Of a stretch of DNA of 11,113 nucleotides, positions 1 through 6,860 are shown in pieces. Under the pieces are notes generated by a model, which was not told the origin of the DNA, searched no databases, and was given only the letters and a program-made list of their open reading frames with translations. Source of the DNA: a bacterium (lineage in GTDB: Bacteria > Bacteroidota > Ignavibacteria > Kapaibacteriales > UBA961); the NCBI GenBank assembly GCA_022844575.1, contig JALHLL010000111.1:1-11113 (forward strand), read 5' to 3'. The translations under genes and the position numbers were made by a program. Positions within the stretch are counted from its first letter, which is position 1; each line of letters opens with the position of its first letter.

Positions 1-701
1 CTTAACCTTTTTTTGCGGAAGTCTTCAACCATTTCTTCGGCTGTTTCTCTTGAAGCATAACTTCCAACTTGCAAACTATATTTTATCGGTTTGCTGGGTT
101 CTTCTGTCGCTTTTTTTTTCGATTTTTCTTCAGGATATGTTTCGGGTTTAAACAGTTCGGTTAAGGGTGTCGGTTTTGTCGGCTGTTGTACTTGAGGAGT
201 TTTTGTGCCTTGCGTGGGATTTGTTGACTGCGGTTTAAGTGTTGTTGTCGGCTTCGAATCGACAGGTACCGCGGTTGGTTGCGAACCGACTCCTACCGTT
301 GCCCTCACCGTTTCCATTGCGGCAAGCAGAAACTCCGATTGAGGATAATTGGTTCTGTATTTATACAACTCTCTTCTTGCCCTCGCCGTGTCTCGTTTTA
401 TGGCATAATACTGCACAATCCTCCATTGAGCGTCATCCGCCCATTCGCTTGTACCATGTTCGGTGACAATTCTCTGAAAAATAGGTATTGCTCTCTCGCC
501 ATCATCAAGAACAACAGCGTGCAGAAACTGAACACCGGGATCATTAGGATACTCAGCGAGCAAATCGGGAACATCCCTTTTAACATCATTTATCTTGCCG
601 AGAGCTACATCTTGTAAACGACTTCGCACTGTAGATGCCTGACCGATTCCTTCCGTTATTGCGAACAGAAGTAGTACGGAAGCATATATATATATCATCA
701 T
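1..701 (-). CDS. Secreted TPR and SPOR domain protein (C-terminus cut by window edge)
   Basis: 233 residues are visible, and the reading frame is open to the left edge, so the end of the protein is missing. It begins with a hydrophobic stretch (about 3-20) and a plausible signal peptidase site after GQA (about residue 22). Residues about 25-135 look like two or three TPR-type helical repeats of the YbgF/CpoB kind (short pieces such as AEYPNDP, EWADDAQWRI, NYPQSEF). A Pro/Thr/Gln/Lys-rich linker (about 140-205) follows, and then the start of a SPOR domain (YSLQVGSYASRETAEEM). SPOR domains bind denuded glycan strands of septal peptidoglycan, so a periplasmic or outer-membrane role near division sites is inferred. 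The start at 701 is preceded by AGGGA at 7 bases; an in-frame stop lies upstream without another ATG. Oddly, the signal peptide has no basic residue before its hydrophobic core. The gene is divergent from murG. Confidence 0.85.
   Translation of the reverse strand, partial: MMIYIYASVLLLFAITEGIGQASTVRSRLQDVALGKINDVKRDVPDLLAEYPNDPGVQFLHAVVLDDGERAIPIFQRIVTEHGTSEWADDAQWRIVQYYAIKRDTARARRELYKYRTNYPQSEFLLAAMETVRATVGVGSQPTAVPVDSKPTTTLKPQSTNPTQGTKTPQVQQPTKPTPLTELFKPETYPEEKSKKKATEEPSKPIKYSLQVGSYASRETAEEMVEDFRKKRL
684..695. repeat. (AT)6 dinucleotide run at the start of the SPOR gene
   Basis: Six AT units lie inside the minus-strand gene starting at 701 and encode exactly codons 3-6 (Ile-Tyr-Ile-Tyr). 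Loss or gain of one unit would shift the frame directly after the start. The run is short, so slippage is only a possibility. Confidence 0.6.
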
Positions 702-749
702 GCTGCTTTCCCTTAGTTTTCCCGACAGCCAAAATAATCAAACTTTGGG

Positions 750-757
750 TATTTTTG
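750..757 (+). promoter_or_regulatory. Candidate -7 box (TATTTTTG) for murG
   Basis: The octamer fits the Bacteroidota -7 consensus TAnnTTTG and lies 57 bases before the murG start, in the 113-base divergent gap. I see no TTTG -33 box at the usual distance. A sigma-70-like alternative is TATGAT at 770-775, with TTTGGG at 744-749 spaced 20 bases upstream. Octamers of this type also occur by chance in AT-rich DNA. Confidence 0.3.
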
Positions 758-814
758 CCAGATGAATCTTATGATACCGATCTGACTGTTCTTTATATTT
801 CCTCAACATTCTGA

Positions 815-1909
815 ATGTCGCAACCGCTTACTATTCTTGTAGCCGCCGGCGGTACCGGCGGAGATCTCTTTCCCGCAGTTGCGGTACTTGAGGAACTTCA
901 TACATTAGTTTCCGACTTACGGGTAATATGGGTAGGTAATCCTAAACGTATCGAGGCATCCGTTGTGCCCAAACTCGGCTATCATTTCCACCCTATTTCC
1001 GTTACGGGTTATAAGGGTATCCGATCGCTTGATTCTTACCTTTTGCCTTTTCGGATACTACATTCTCTTTTCCTATGTCGTTCACTTATCAGCAAAAATA
1101 ATGTGGCGGCTGTACTGTGCGGTGGTACGTATATAAGTTATCCGGCAGGTTTGGCAGCTTCTCAAAAAAAAGTTCCGATGATGTTGCTTGAACCGAATGT
1201 TGTACCCGGAAAAACAAATCGTTTACTAACCGAAAAAGCATCAGCCATAATCCTTGCTTTCGAGGAAACCAAACAACATTTTCCTGAAAGACTCCATTCG
1301 CGAATGTATTCGTGTGGCAATCCTGTACGCCATTCAATGAGAATAGCATTACCCGAAAAAGGCATTGCGAGAAAAGCTCTCGGCTTAAAGGAATCGATGC
1401 CTACCGTTTTTGCTTTCGGAGGTTCGCTCGGCGCACGGTCAATCAATAAAGCAATAAGTAATCTTTTAAATGATAGTCGATTGCAGAATATTCAATTGAT
1501 ATGGCAAACTGGAAAGAACTTTACTCCCCCGAATGATATTCCTTCCAATGTACGGGTATTCGATTTTATAGATGATATGGCAACAGCATATGCGGCAGCC
1601 GATCTTGTTATCTCACGAGCCGGTGGCGGAACCGTTTCCGAGTTAATAACTATAGGCAAACCATCCATTTTGGTTCCATTACCTTCGGCAGCAAATAATG
1701 AACAATGGCATAATGCAAAAGTGCTTGAACAACATGCCGCAGCTATAGTAACTGATGATACTCGGATAGCCGATACCTTTTCGGAAACATTATTTTCATT
1801 AGTTTCGGATATGGAACGTCTTAACCGTATGGCTTCGGCTACGCATTCAATGGCTAAACCCGATGCGGCAAAAAAAGCAGCCGAGATATTTCTTTCACTA
1901 ATCGGTTAA
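815..1909 (+). CDS. murG: UDP-GlcNAc:lipid I N-acetylglucosaminyltransferase MurG
   Basis: MurG transfers GlcNAc from UDP-GlcNAc to lipid I on the cytoplasmic face of the membrane, making lipid II for peptidoglycan. At 364 residues it has the usual family length. The N-terminal Rossmann half carries the glycine loop GGTGGDLFPA (12-21), then GGTYISYPAGLAA (103-115) and LEPNVVPGKTNRLL (125-138), with the conserved Glu126 and Asn128. The C-terminal half has GNPVR (168-172), the second loop FGGSLGA (201-207), and the donor-site segment SRAGGGTVSEL (267-277) followed by a NEQ-containing loop (295-297). Residue 17 is Asp (codon GAT, 863-865), where MurG proteins almost always have His. Everything else looks intact, so I expect a working enzyme. 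It has no clear Shine-Dalgarno sequence. It leads a run with the next two genes. Confidence 0.96.
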   Translation: MSQPLTILVAAGGTGGDLFPAVAVLEELHTLVSDLRVIWVGNPKRIEASVVPKLGYHFHPISVTGYKGIRSLDSYLLPFRILHSLFLCRSLISKNNVAAVLCGGTYISYPAGLAASQKKVPMMLLEPNVVPGKTNRLLTEKASAIILAFEETKQHFPERLHSRMYSCGNPVRHSMRIALPEKGIARKALGLKESMPTVFAFGGSLGARSINKAISNLLNDSRLQNIQLIWQTGKNFTPPNDIPSNVRVFDFIDDMATAYAAADLVISRAGGGTVSELITIGKPSILVPLPSAANNEQWHNAKVLEQHAAAIVTDDTRIADTFSETLFSLVSDMERLNRMASATHSMAKPDAAKKAAEIFLSLIG

Positions 1910-1912
1910 ATA

Positions 1913-2386
1913 ATGGACACAACACAACCGAATGGTAAGATATTTATGCAAAGACTGAATTATTATTGGCAGTCAATAGCAATTTATGCCGTTGCATTAG
2001 TACTATATGCCGTTTTGAAAGGAACAATACAACAAGGTTCGCTTTCGGTATCAGTCAATGATCCGCTTGCACTTCTTCTTCTTGCTTTTGTAATCGGCTC
2101 GGGCATAGGTCTTTTGTTTGCATTATATATTAGACGCTCAGTTATCATCGGACACGATTTTATTACATTTCGAAATCGTCATATCGAAAAAAAATTGAAT
2201 ATCAATGATATAACACGCATTCGCCTTGCACGAGAAAGAAGAGACGAAACAGGTGCTTACAGAATAGTAAGTATCACAACAAAACTCAGACGAAGACCCT
2301 TCAGATTAAGACCTGCGGGTTTTGATAATGAAAAGGAAATGATAATGGAAATACTACGTCTGAAAAAATCTTTACCTTTACGATGA
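1913..2386 (+). CDS. Small membrane protein with two helices and a basic cytoplasmic PH-like tail
   Basis: I do not recognise the family. The 157-residue protein has two predicted membrane helices (about 19-36 and 50-74). A basic soluble tail of about 80 residues follows, with alternating short strands (VIIGHDFITFRNR, then KKLNINDITRIRL) and a closing helix (about 138-152). That pattern, a hydrophobic pair followed by 'function-of-ligand' strands, resembles small bacterial PH-domain (bPH) membrane proteins, but this is an inference from shape. It starts 3 bases after the murG stop, so translation is probably coupled to MurG. An inner start at Met12 (1946) is possible and would still leave both helices. 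Tight linkage suggests a role at the membrane during envelope growth, without direct evidence. Confidence 0.8.
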   Translation: MDTTQPNGKIFMQRLNYYWQSIAIYAVALVLYAVLKGTIQQGSLSVSVNDPLALLLLAFVIGSGIGLLFALYIRRSVIIGHDFITFRNRHIEKKLNINDITRIRLARERRDETGAYRIVSITTKLRRRPFRLRPAGFDNEKEMIMEILRLKKSLPLR

Positions 2387-2395
2387 TGTGATCAT

Positions 2396-3004
2396 ATGCA
2401 TCGTACTACTACTCTTCCTCACCGAATATTATTTACCCTTATTTTATTCTTTTGTTCGCACTATTGTTATGCTCAAAAAGCAATAAACAACACTTTGCGC
2501 CTCGATTCGTTGGCAAAACAAGCGGCAAAAACCATTGTTGCCCATATTCGTGAGAGTAAAGATGATTCGGTATTCATAACGATAACACCTCACCCTGCGG
2601 ATTATCTGCTCAGAGATGCCATTTATAATGAAGTCGGTGCAAATATAATATTGAGTGAAAAAGCGAAAAGTCGTTGTTCTGTTTCCATACTCGATTATGG
2701 TGTACGGTATTCAGCCTATAAGCCGAATTCAGACTCTTTGTTGCGTGAGGTTACATTTATCGGGTCAGGCACAGTCATAACAAATAGTGGCAGTTCCTCA
2801 CCGATTCCGCATATATCCGTATCGTTAAAAGACATTATTTCCCGTTCATCAATTTCAGCGATAGAAAACCCTAATGTACCGTTTACACAATCAGTTCCTC
2901 CACCCGAAGAAACAACATTCTGGAAGGAAATAGCGGAACCCGTTATCTTTATCTCATCGGCTGCCCTTACCGTATTCCTCCTCTTTTCAGTACGCTCCAA
3001 TTAA
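2396..3004 (+). CDS. Secreted protein of unknown function with C-terminal membrane anchor
   Basis: I do not recognise this 202-residue protein. A good signal peptide covers residues 1-26 (basic start, hydrophobic 11-20, site after CYAQ or CYA). The exported part runs to about 175, with an amphipathic helix (33-52), short beta segments (FITITPHP, NIILSEK, CSVSILDYGVRY) and a Ser/Pro-rich stretch (130-172). A hydrophobic helix at about 181-198 ends the chain just before a short Arg-Ser-Asn tail, so it is probably anchored in the inner membrane facing the periplasm. The layout 'helix, strand, two-helix, strand' is reminiscent of small periplasmic alpha/beta domains such as those of LpoB or CsgG relatives, but this is only a guess. 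It begins 9 bases after the preceding gene and is probably in the murG operon. Confidence 0.78.
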   Translation: MHRTTTLPHRILFTLILFFCSHYCYAQKAINNTLRLDSLAKQAAKTIVAHIRESKDDSVFITITPHPADYLLRDAIYNEVGANIILSEKAKSRCSVSILDYGVRYSAYKPNSDSLLREVTFIGSGTVITNSGSSSPIPHISVSLKDIISRSSISAIENPNVPFTQSVPPPEETTFWKEIAEPVIFISSAALTVFLLFSVRSN

Positions 3005-3046
3005 CTCACTTTATTACAGATAGGTCTATAAATCACTTCTTCATGT

Positions 3047-3054
3047 TATATTTG
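3047..3054 (+). promoter_or_regulatory. Candidate -7 box (TATATTTG) for the membrane SPOR gene
   Basis: This matches TAnnTTTG exactly and lies 32 bases before the start at 3087, in an 82-base gap that breaks the otherwise tight spacing of the murG run. No convincing -33 TTTG is visible. It suggests the SPOR gene has its own promoter in addition to read-through. Confidence 0.3.
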
Positions 3055-3086
3055 CTGTCTTTGTAATAATCACCCACATCCTTTCT

Positions 3087-3770
3087 ATGTCTGAAATAGT
3101 CGAAGGAGAGAAGAGATACAATTTTAGTTTCAGCCGTTCCGGAGTAGCTATTCTTATGATTGGCTATGGTCTGCTCTGCTTTCTTTTTTGCGGTGTAGGC
3201 GTATATATCGGCTATGATTATGGCAAACAATCCGTTCAGGATAATCTGACGGAAAAGCAGATAAATGACCGTCCTTCATCCGTTGTCGGCGAAACAAGCA
3301 ATACGCCTTCCACCATCGTTTCTTTACAACCGGAAACAACAACACAGCAAACGAATACAGCAAATAACCAAGAAACGGCATTCCAACCGACTACATTGCC
3401 GACAGCACAAGCAGAACCAAGTACACAGAATATACCTGATTCTGCAAAAAAGGTTGTCAACTTTCGCCTTAATTCTACCAATGTTGGGAAAGATTCAACA
3501 ACTGCGATCGGTCTAAGTACGCTCAGAAATACATGGGAGATACAGGTTGCTGCTGTTTCTAAACAAGATGGAGCGGAAAAATTAGTTCAGGATTGGAAGA
3601 AAAAGGGTATCACCCTCTTTATCGTAACTATTACAGGCAAGTCAGGTAAAAAGTGGTATGTAGTCCGTACAGGGCGTTTCGATTCCAAAGAAAAAGCTGA
3701 TGCAGCCGCAACAGCACTCTCCAAAAAGTTGGGTTTGGAAACAATAGCCCGACCTTATGGAGTATTTTAG
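3087..3770 (+). CDS. FtsN/DedD-like single-pass SPOR domain protein
   Basis: The 227-residue protein has a short cytoplasmic start (1-17), one membrane helix (about 18-43), a low-complexity Thr/Gln/Asn/Pro-rich periplasmic linker (about 55-145), and a C-terminal SPOR domain (about 149-224; WEIQVAAVSKQDGAEKLV, then KKWYVVRTGRFDSKEKA). This is the architecture of FtsN and DedD, where the SPOR domain binds septal glycan strands lacking stem peptides. A role in cell division or septal wall synthesis is therefore likely, but SPOR proteins are diverse, and I see no short FtsN activation motif with certainty, so no gene symbol is given. No Shine-Dalgarno is evident before the ATG. It lies downstream of the murG run and converges on the histidine kinase gene. 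Confidence 0.88.
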   Translation: MSEIVEGEKRYNFSFSRSGVAILMIGYGLLCFLFCGVGVYIGYDYGKQSVQDNLTEKQINDRPSSVVGETSNTPSTIVSLQPETTTQQTNTANNQETAFQPTTLPTAQAEPSTQNIPDSAKKVVNFRLNSTNVGKDSTTAIGLSTLRNTWEIQVAAVSKQDGAEKLVQDWKKKGITLFIVTITGKSGKKWYVVRTGRFDSKEKADAAATALSKKLGLETIARPYGVF

Positions 3771-3801
3771 TAGTTCCCCTCCGAGAAGGAAATAATACCT
3801 A

Positions 3802-3821
3802 TTGTATGGTCTTTTATACAA
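3802..3821. terminator. Weak hairpin between convergent genes
   Basis: TTGTAT (3802-3807) and ATACAA (3816-3821) form a 6-bp inverted repeat with an 8-base loop. Outer ACC/GGT bases could add pairs across a two-base mismatch. It overlaps the stop codon of the kinase gene and lies 32 bases past the SPOR gene stop. There is no long T run, so termination is uncertain. Confidence 0.25.
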
Positions 3822-5181
3822 GCGGTAGGATAATCTTAAAGGTAGTACCCTCTCCTAATGAGGAGACTACATCAATGCTTCCCTTATGTTGCTGAATTAT
3901 TGACTTTGAAATTGATAATCCCAAACCGGTTCCTTTGCCTCTCTGCTTTGTTGAAAAGAAGGGCTCAAAGATATTCTCCAAATTTTCCTCCGAGATCCCC
4001 GTTCCCGAATCGGCTATCGTAATTAGCACCCTTCGTTTATCGTGGTGGAATACGCCGATTGTAATGGTACCACCTTCAATCATTGCATCACGTGCATTCA
4101 GCAAAAGATTAAGAAGTACTTGTTCCAAGTGCGTTTTGGATCCGATTATCATAATATTCGTATCCTCATACTCTTTTACTATTTGTACGGCATCGCGTGT
4201 AAGTTGCGAACCGACAAACAATAATACCCCGTCAATAACCGAACAAATATCCGTAGGAACCGCGGTAAACTCTGTTGGGGAGCTACGGGCAAAATCCAAT
4301 AACCTTCTCGTTATTTCACTGATTCTATATACCTGATTCTTTATTACTTCCATACGTCGGTCAGGATCACCGACACCTGATTCCAATAACTGCAAATGAG
4401 CCAACAGAATCTGAAGGGGATTATTTATTTCGTGTGCAACCGTACCTGCAAGTTCACCAATGGAGGCAAGTTTCGAGGACTGCAACATCTGTCTGTTCAG
4501 AACGTTCAAGCGTTTGTTCATACGTACAATTTCAGCCGCACTGCGAATATTATCCAATGTTATCGCGGCAGTTTCCGCCAAAGCCATAAGTCTCAAACGT
4601 TCATTACTGTCGCATTCCTCATCTTTTCTCGTTGTAAATCCTGCAAAAACACCTGCAGGCGCACCCCGTAACATAAGAGGTATTACCATTATATATTCAT
4701 CTTCTTGCCCTACGGCATACATATTGGTTACTATACGTAACTCCTGTTGCCCCACAACCCAATCCAGTATTCCTTGTTCATCGAAGTTTCGTACGCTTTT
4801 AGCAAGACTCTCTTCTCCGGGCATAGTGGAAAGTGGCGTAATGCTCCCATGTTCAAAAAAGAACACATTAACCAACGATAAACCATGTTTTTCACGACAA
4901 TGTACCGTTAATGTTGCAAATACTTCCTCCGGCGAGGTCATTGCCAATAGTACTGCCGTAATATCATCGGGTAATCCTTCCGAAACAGTTTCGGAGTTTT
5001 CGTCCATAGGTCTTCTCTGCTGACGCAGATTTTCCACTTCTCTCTGCAAAACCTGATATGCCATTTCAAGGGTACGTATATACTCTTCCTGCGATTGAAC
5101 GAATTGTTCAGCCGAGGGCATGATTGTGGTGGTGATTTGATGTTCTTTCGATTCCATATTGGGTGAGGCGTTAATATCCAT
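3814..5181 (-). CDS. Soluble GAF-type sensor histidine kinase
   Basis: This two-component sensor kinase autophosphorylates on His and would pass phosphate to a response regulator. Its 455 residues contain no membrane helix, so it senses a cytoplasmic signal. An N-terminal coiled coil (about 24-56) is followed by a GAF-like sensory region (about 75-212), a linking helix, and a HisKA dimer domain with the H-box ASIGELAGTVAHEINNPLQ (phospho-acceptor His250). The HATPase_c domain has N-box NLLLNARDAM (358-367), DSGTGIS (391-397), FEPFFSTK (405-412) and GKGTGLGLS (415-423), all intact. The ligand is unknown, and no response regulator lies in the window. The first ATG lies only 2 bases past a TAnnTTTG-like box, so Met9 (5157) or Met21 (5121) may be the true start. 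A 174-base gap separates it from folK upstream, so it may be its own unit. Confidence 0.92.
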   Translation of the reverse strand: MDINASPNMESKEHQITTTIMPSAEQFVQSQEEYIRTLEMAYQVLQREVENLRQQRRPMDENSETVSEGLPDDITAVLLAMTSPEEVFATLTVHCREKHGLSLVNVFFFEHGSITPLSTMPGEESLAKSVRNFDEQGILDWVVGQQELRIVTNMYAVGQEDEYIMVIPLMLRGAPAGVFAGFTTRKDEECDSNERLRLMALAETAAITLDNIRSAAEIVRMNKRLNVLNRQMLQSSKLASIGELAGTVAHEINNPLQILLAHLQLLESGVGDPDRRMEVIKNQVYRISEITRRLLDFARSSPTEFTAVPTDICSVIDGVLLFVGSQLTRDAVQIVKEYEDTNIMIIGSKTHLEQVLLNLLLNARDAMIEGGTITIGVFHHDKRRVLITIADSGTGISEENLENIFEPFFSTKQRGKGTGLGLSISKSIIQQHKGSIDVVSSLGEGTTFKIILPLV

Positions 5182-5183
5182 GC

Positions 5184-5191
5184 CAAAATTA
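5184..5191 (-). promoter_or_regulatory. Candidate -7 box (TAATTTTG) for the histidine kinase
   Basis: Read on the minus strand the octamer fits TAnnTTTG. It ends 2 bases before the first ATG of the kinase, so if it works, the transcript would be leaderless or would begin inside the annotated start region, favouring an inner Met. A TTTTTCC tract about 17 bases upstream is only a poor -33 match. Confidence 0.22.
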
Positions 5192-5355
5192 ACTTACGGT
5201 AAGGAAGTGGAAAAAGAGTATTTACGACAACTTATGAAATACCGTTTTCTTTTCATCTCTGCATACTTATACGCATCACATATACCATTGTTGTATTACT
5301 CACCGGACAATGATAAAACTTCCCATTTTTTTTAGTGATTTTTATAACGTAGCTG

Positions 5356-5853
5356 TTATTTTTTAGCCCTATTAACAGCATAAATGCCGTGATTATCATT
5401 ACACTCTTCGTATAGATCGGTAACGGTTTTGTTAAGGTAGGGATGAATCATATCAGACGCAATTTCGCTGGCCGGAAGAAGAACAAAACTGCGTTCGCAC
5501 ATGCGTGGGTGCGGAATAATTAAATCATTGTCTTGAATTACCATGTCACCAAATAGAATTATATCAATATCCAATTCACGTTCATGCCAACGCGGGCGTT
5601 CTTTTCTGCCAAAGTATTTTTCTATCAATTTAATATGGTTAAACAATTCTTTGGGCTGTAGGGTTGTAGAACCAACAAGAGCACAGTTGATAAAAGATGG
5701 TTGTTCTTCATATCCGACGGGTTCAGATTCGTAGAAGGAAGAAAGTAAGGGGCTATGTATAATTTTTTGCTCAATCATCGTAGCAACCGCCCCTTCTATA
5801 GTATCGAAGCGGTCACCAAGATTTGCTCCAAGTGAGAGAAGTATCCTCGTCAC
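5356..5853 (-). CDS. folK: 6-hydroxymethyl-7,8-dihydropterin pyrophosphokinase (HPPK)
   Basis: HPPK transfers pyrophosphate from ATP to 6-hydroxymethyl-7,8-dihydropterin, the step before dihydropteroate synthase in folate synthesis, in the cytoplasm. The 165-residue length is typical for a single-domain HPPK. Conserved blocks are SLGANLGDR (7-15), YESEPVGYEEQPSFIN (41-56), RELDIDIILFGD (92-103; Asp95 and Asp97 are the Mg-binding pair) and IPHPRMCERSFVLLP (113-127). The start is GTG at 5853, supported by AAGGA at 5 bases upstream (within the end of folB) and by the first motif beginning right after it. It is 2 bases from the folB stop, so the two are almost surely translated together. No folP or sul fusion is present. 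Confidence 0.95.
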   Translation of the reverse strand: MTRILLSLGANLGDRFDTIEGAVATMIEQKIIHSPLLSSFYESEPVGYEEQPSFINCALVGSTTLQPKELFNHIKLIEKYFGRKERPRWHERELDIDIILFGDMVIQDNDLIIPHPRMCERSFVLLPASEIASDMIHPYLNKTVTDLYEECNDNHGIYAVNRAKK

Positions 5854-5855
5854 TA

Positions 5856-6242
5856 TTATCCTTCGCGGCTTATAGTCTGTTCCGCTTCAACATAACCGAT
5901 TACCTGACCGATAGGTATATGCAATTTCCGAACTCTAACCGTAGCTTTCACAATCGCCGGAAAACGCTCCATAATAGCTGTTAAAATATCATAACATAGT
6001 GTTTCGATAAGATTGTACGGCTCTTCGGAATTGAAAATTTCGTCAACGGCATACATTGCTTCTTCGTAGTTTACCGAATCGGAAACATCATCGCTTATTA
6101 CAGCACTGCGAGCATTATAATACAAATCAAGGTCTATTTGATATTTACCGCCAAGTGTGCGCTCTTCGCTTTTTACCCCATGATAACCGTAAAATTCAGC
6201 ATTATGCACCGTCAATCTCATCGGTTGAAGATTTTTAACCAT
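5856..6242 (-). CDS. folB: Dihydroneopterin aldolase
   Basis: FolB cleaves 7,8-dihydroneopterin to 6-hydroxymethyl-7,8-dihydropterin and glycolaldehyde, giving the substrate of FolK, the next gene. The 128-residue protein has the family blocks FYGYHGVKSEER (17-28, with the conserved Glu27), LGGKYQIDLDL (30-40), NYEEAMYAVDEIF (58-70, with Tyr59), PYNLIETLCYDI (75-86, with Glu80) and VRVRKLHIPIG (102-112, with the catalytic-type Lys106). The start at 6242 has GGGAG 8 bases upstream, which supports it over the inner Met8. Only 21 bases separate it from the preceding thioredoxin-fold gene, suggesting a shared transcript. Some family members also have epimerase or oxygenase activity; the sequence does not decide this. 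Confidence 0.95.
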   Translation of the reverse strand: MVKNLQPMRLTVHNAEFYGYHGVKSEERTLGGKYQIDLDLYYNARSAVISDDVSDSVNYEEAMYAVDEIFNSEEPYNLIETLCYDILTAIMERFPAIVKATVRVRKLHIPIGQVIGYVEAEQTISREG

Positions 6243-6263
6243 ACCGTATTCTCCCTTATATTA

Positions 6264-6788
6264 TTATCTGATTATTGTTTGTATTGCGGCTTCCGCATTT
6301 GCCAATTCATCGGGACTGCCTTTACCCGATAAATATGACTGCACTATTCCGTTTTTATTAATTGCAATAAATGTAGTCACATTCTCCGTAATTCCGTAAT
6401 ACTCCACAATATCCCCATCCCAATCAAGCAAAACAGGGTTTTTATATGCTTCTCGAAATTTCCCGCGAATAAACCCTTTTAAGAAAAAAGGTACTGAACT
6501 TACATCCGCTATTGCTATAAACTCAACGTTTTTTCCGAACTTTTCGAATAATGGCTTAGACCAATTATCGGAGTATTTACTACCTTCTCTATCGCTTAAT
6601 AGTAGAATTACCGGTTTACCGGTGAATTTTGACCAAGTATGTTCTTTGGAAAACTGGTCTTCGAGTACAAATTCCTTTGCCTGTTTCCCAATAAAATTTT
6701 TATCATAAGCCGTTACAACGCTTAAGTAACTTATTATCAATAATATAATAACTATAACAGTGCGCTTTCCCCTTAATGCGCTTTTCAT
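6264..6788 (-). CDS. Exported thioredoxin-fold protein without cysteines
   Basis: From Met at 6788 the protein has 174 residues: a basic start (MKSALRGKR), a hydrophobic segment (about 10-26) that is either a signal peptide or a membrane anchor, and a periplasmic domain. That domain has the order of a redoxin/TlpA/AhpC fold: GKQAKEFVLEDQFSKEH (34-50), FTGKPVILLLSDREG (55-69), a Val-rich strand (VEFIAIADV, 88-96), NPVLLDWDGD (117-126), then TTFIAINKNGIVQ (138-150). The place where redoxins carry CxxC or the peroxidatic Cys is SDREGSKYSDNW, and the whole chain lacks cysteine, so ordinary disulfide or peroxidase chemistry is excluded. It recalls the Cys-poor YtfJ family of E. coli. An upstream ATG at 6830 adds a less basic hydrophobic lead and is less likely. 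It lies between the transaldolase and folB. Confidence 0.82.
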   Translation of the reverse strand: MKSALRGKRTVIVIILLIISYLSVVTAYDKNFIGKQAKEFVLEDQFSKEHTWSKFTGKPVILLLSDREGSKYSDNWSKPLFEKFGKNVEFIAIADVSSVPFFLKGFIRGKFREAYKNPVLLDWDGDIVEYYGITENVTTFIAINKNGIVQSYLSGKGSPDELANAEAAIQTIIR

Positions 6789-6860
6789 AAAAACACCTAT
6801 TATTATTAAATACTCTACTACATTATACATTTATCTCTTATACTGATTATCATCTCTGTA

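Noticed and set aside
239..617. Plus-strand open frames of 75 and 112 codons
   Set aside because: They lie opposite the minus-strand TPR-SPOR gene, which has a signal peptide and recognisable domains. The plus-strand products have no family-like pattern.
4460..5023. Plus-strand open frame of 187 codons
   Set aside because: It is antisense to the histidine kinase, whose catalytic boxes are all in the minus-strand frame. The Ser/Ile-rich product is typical of a shadow frame.
5182..5355. Possible small RNA, tRNA or terminator between the kinase and folK
   Set aside because: No cloverleaf, strong stem or hairpin plus T-run was found. Only AT-rich sequence and a candidate kinase promoter are visible.
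6828..6830. Upstream ATG for the thioredoxin-fold gene
   Set aside because: It would place a second hydrophobic stretch before a good basic signal-peptide start at 6788. The later Met gives a more normal export signal.
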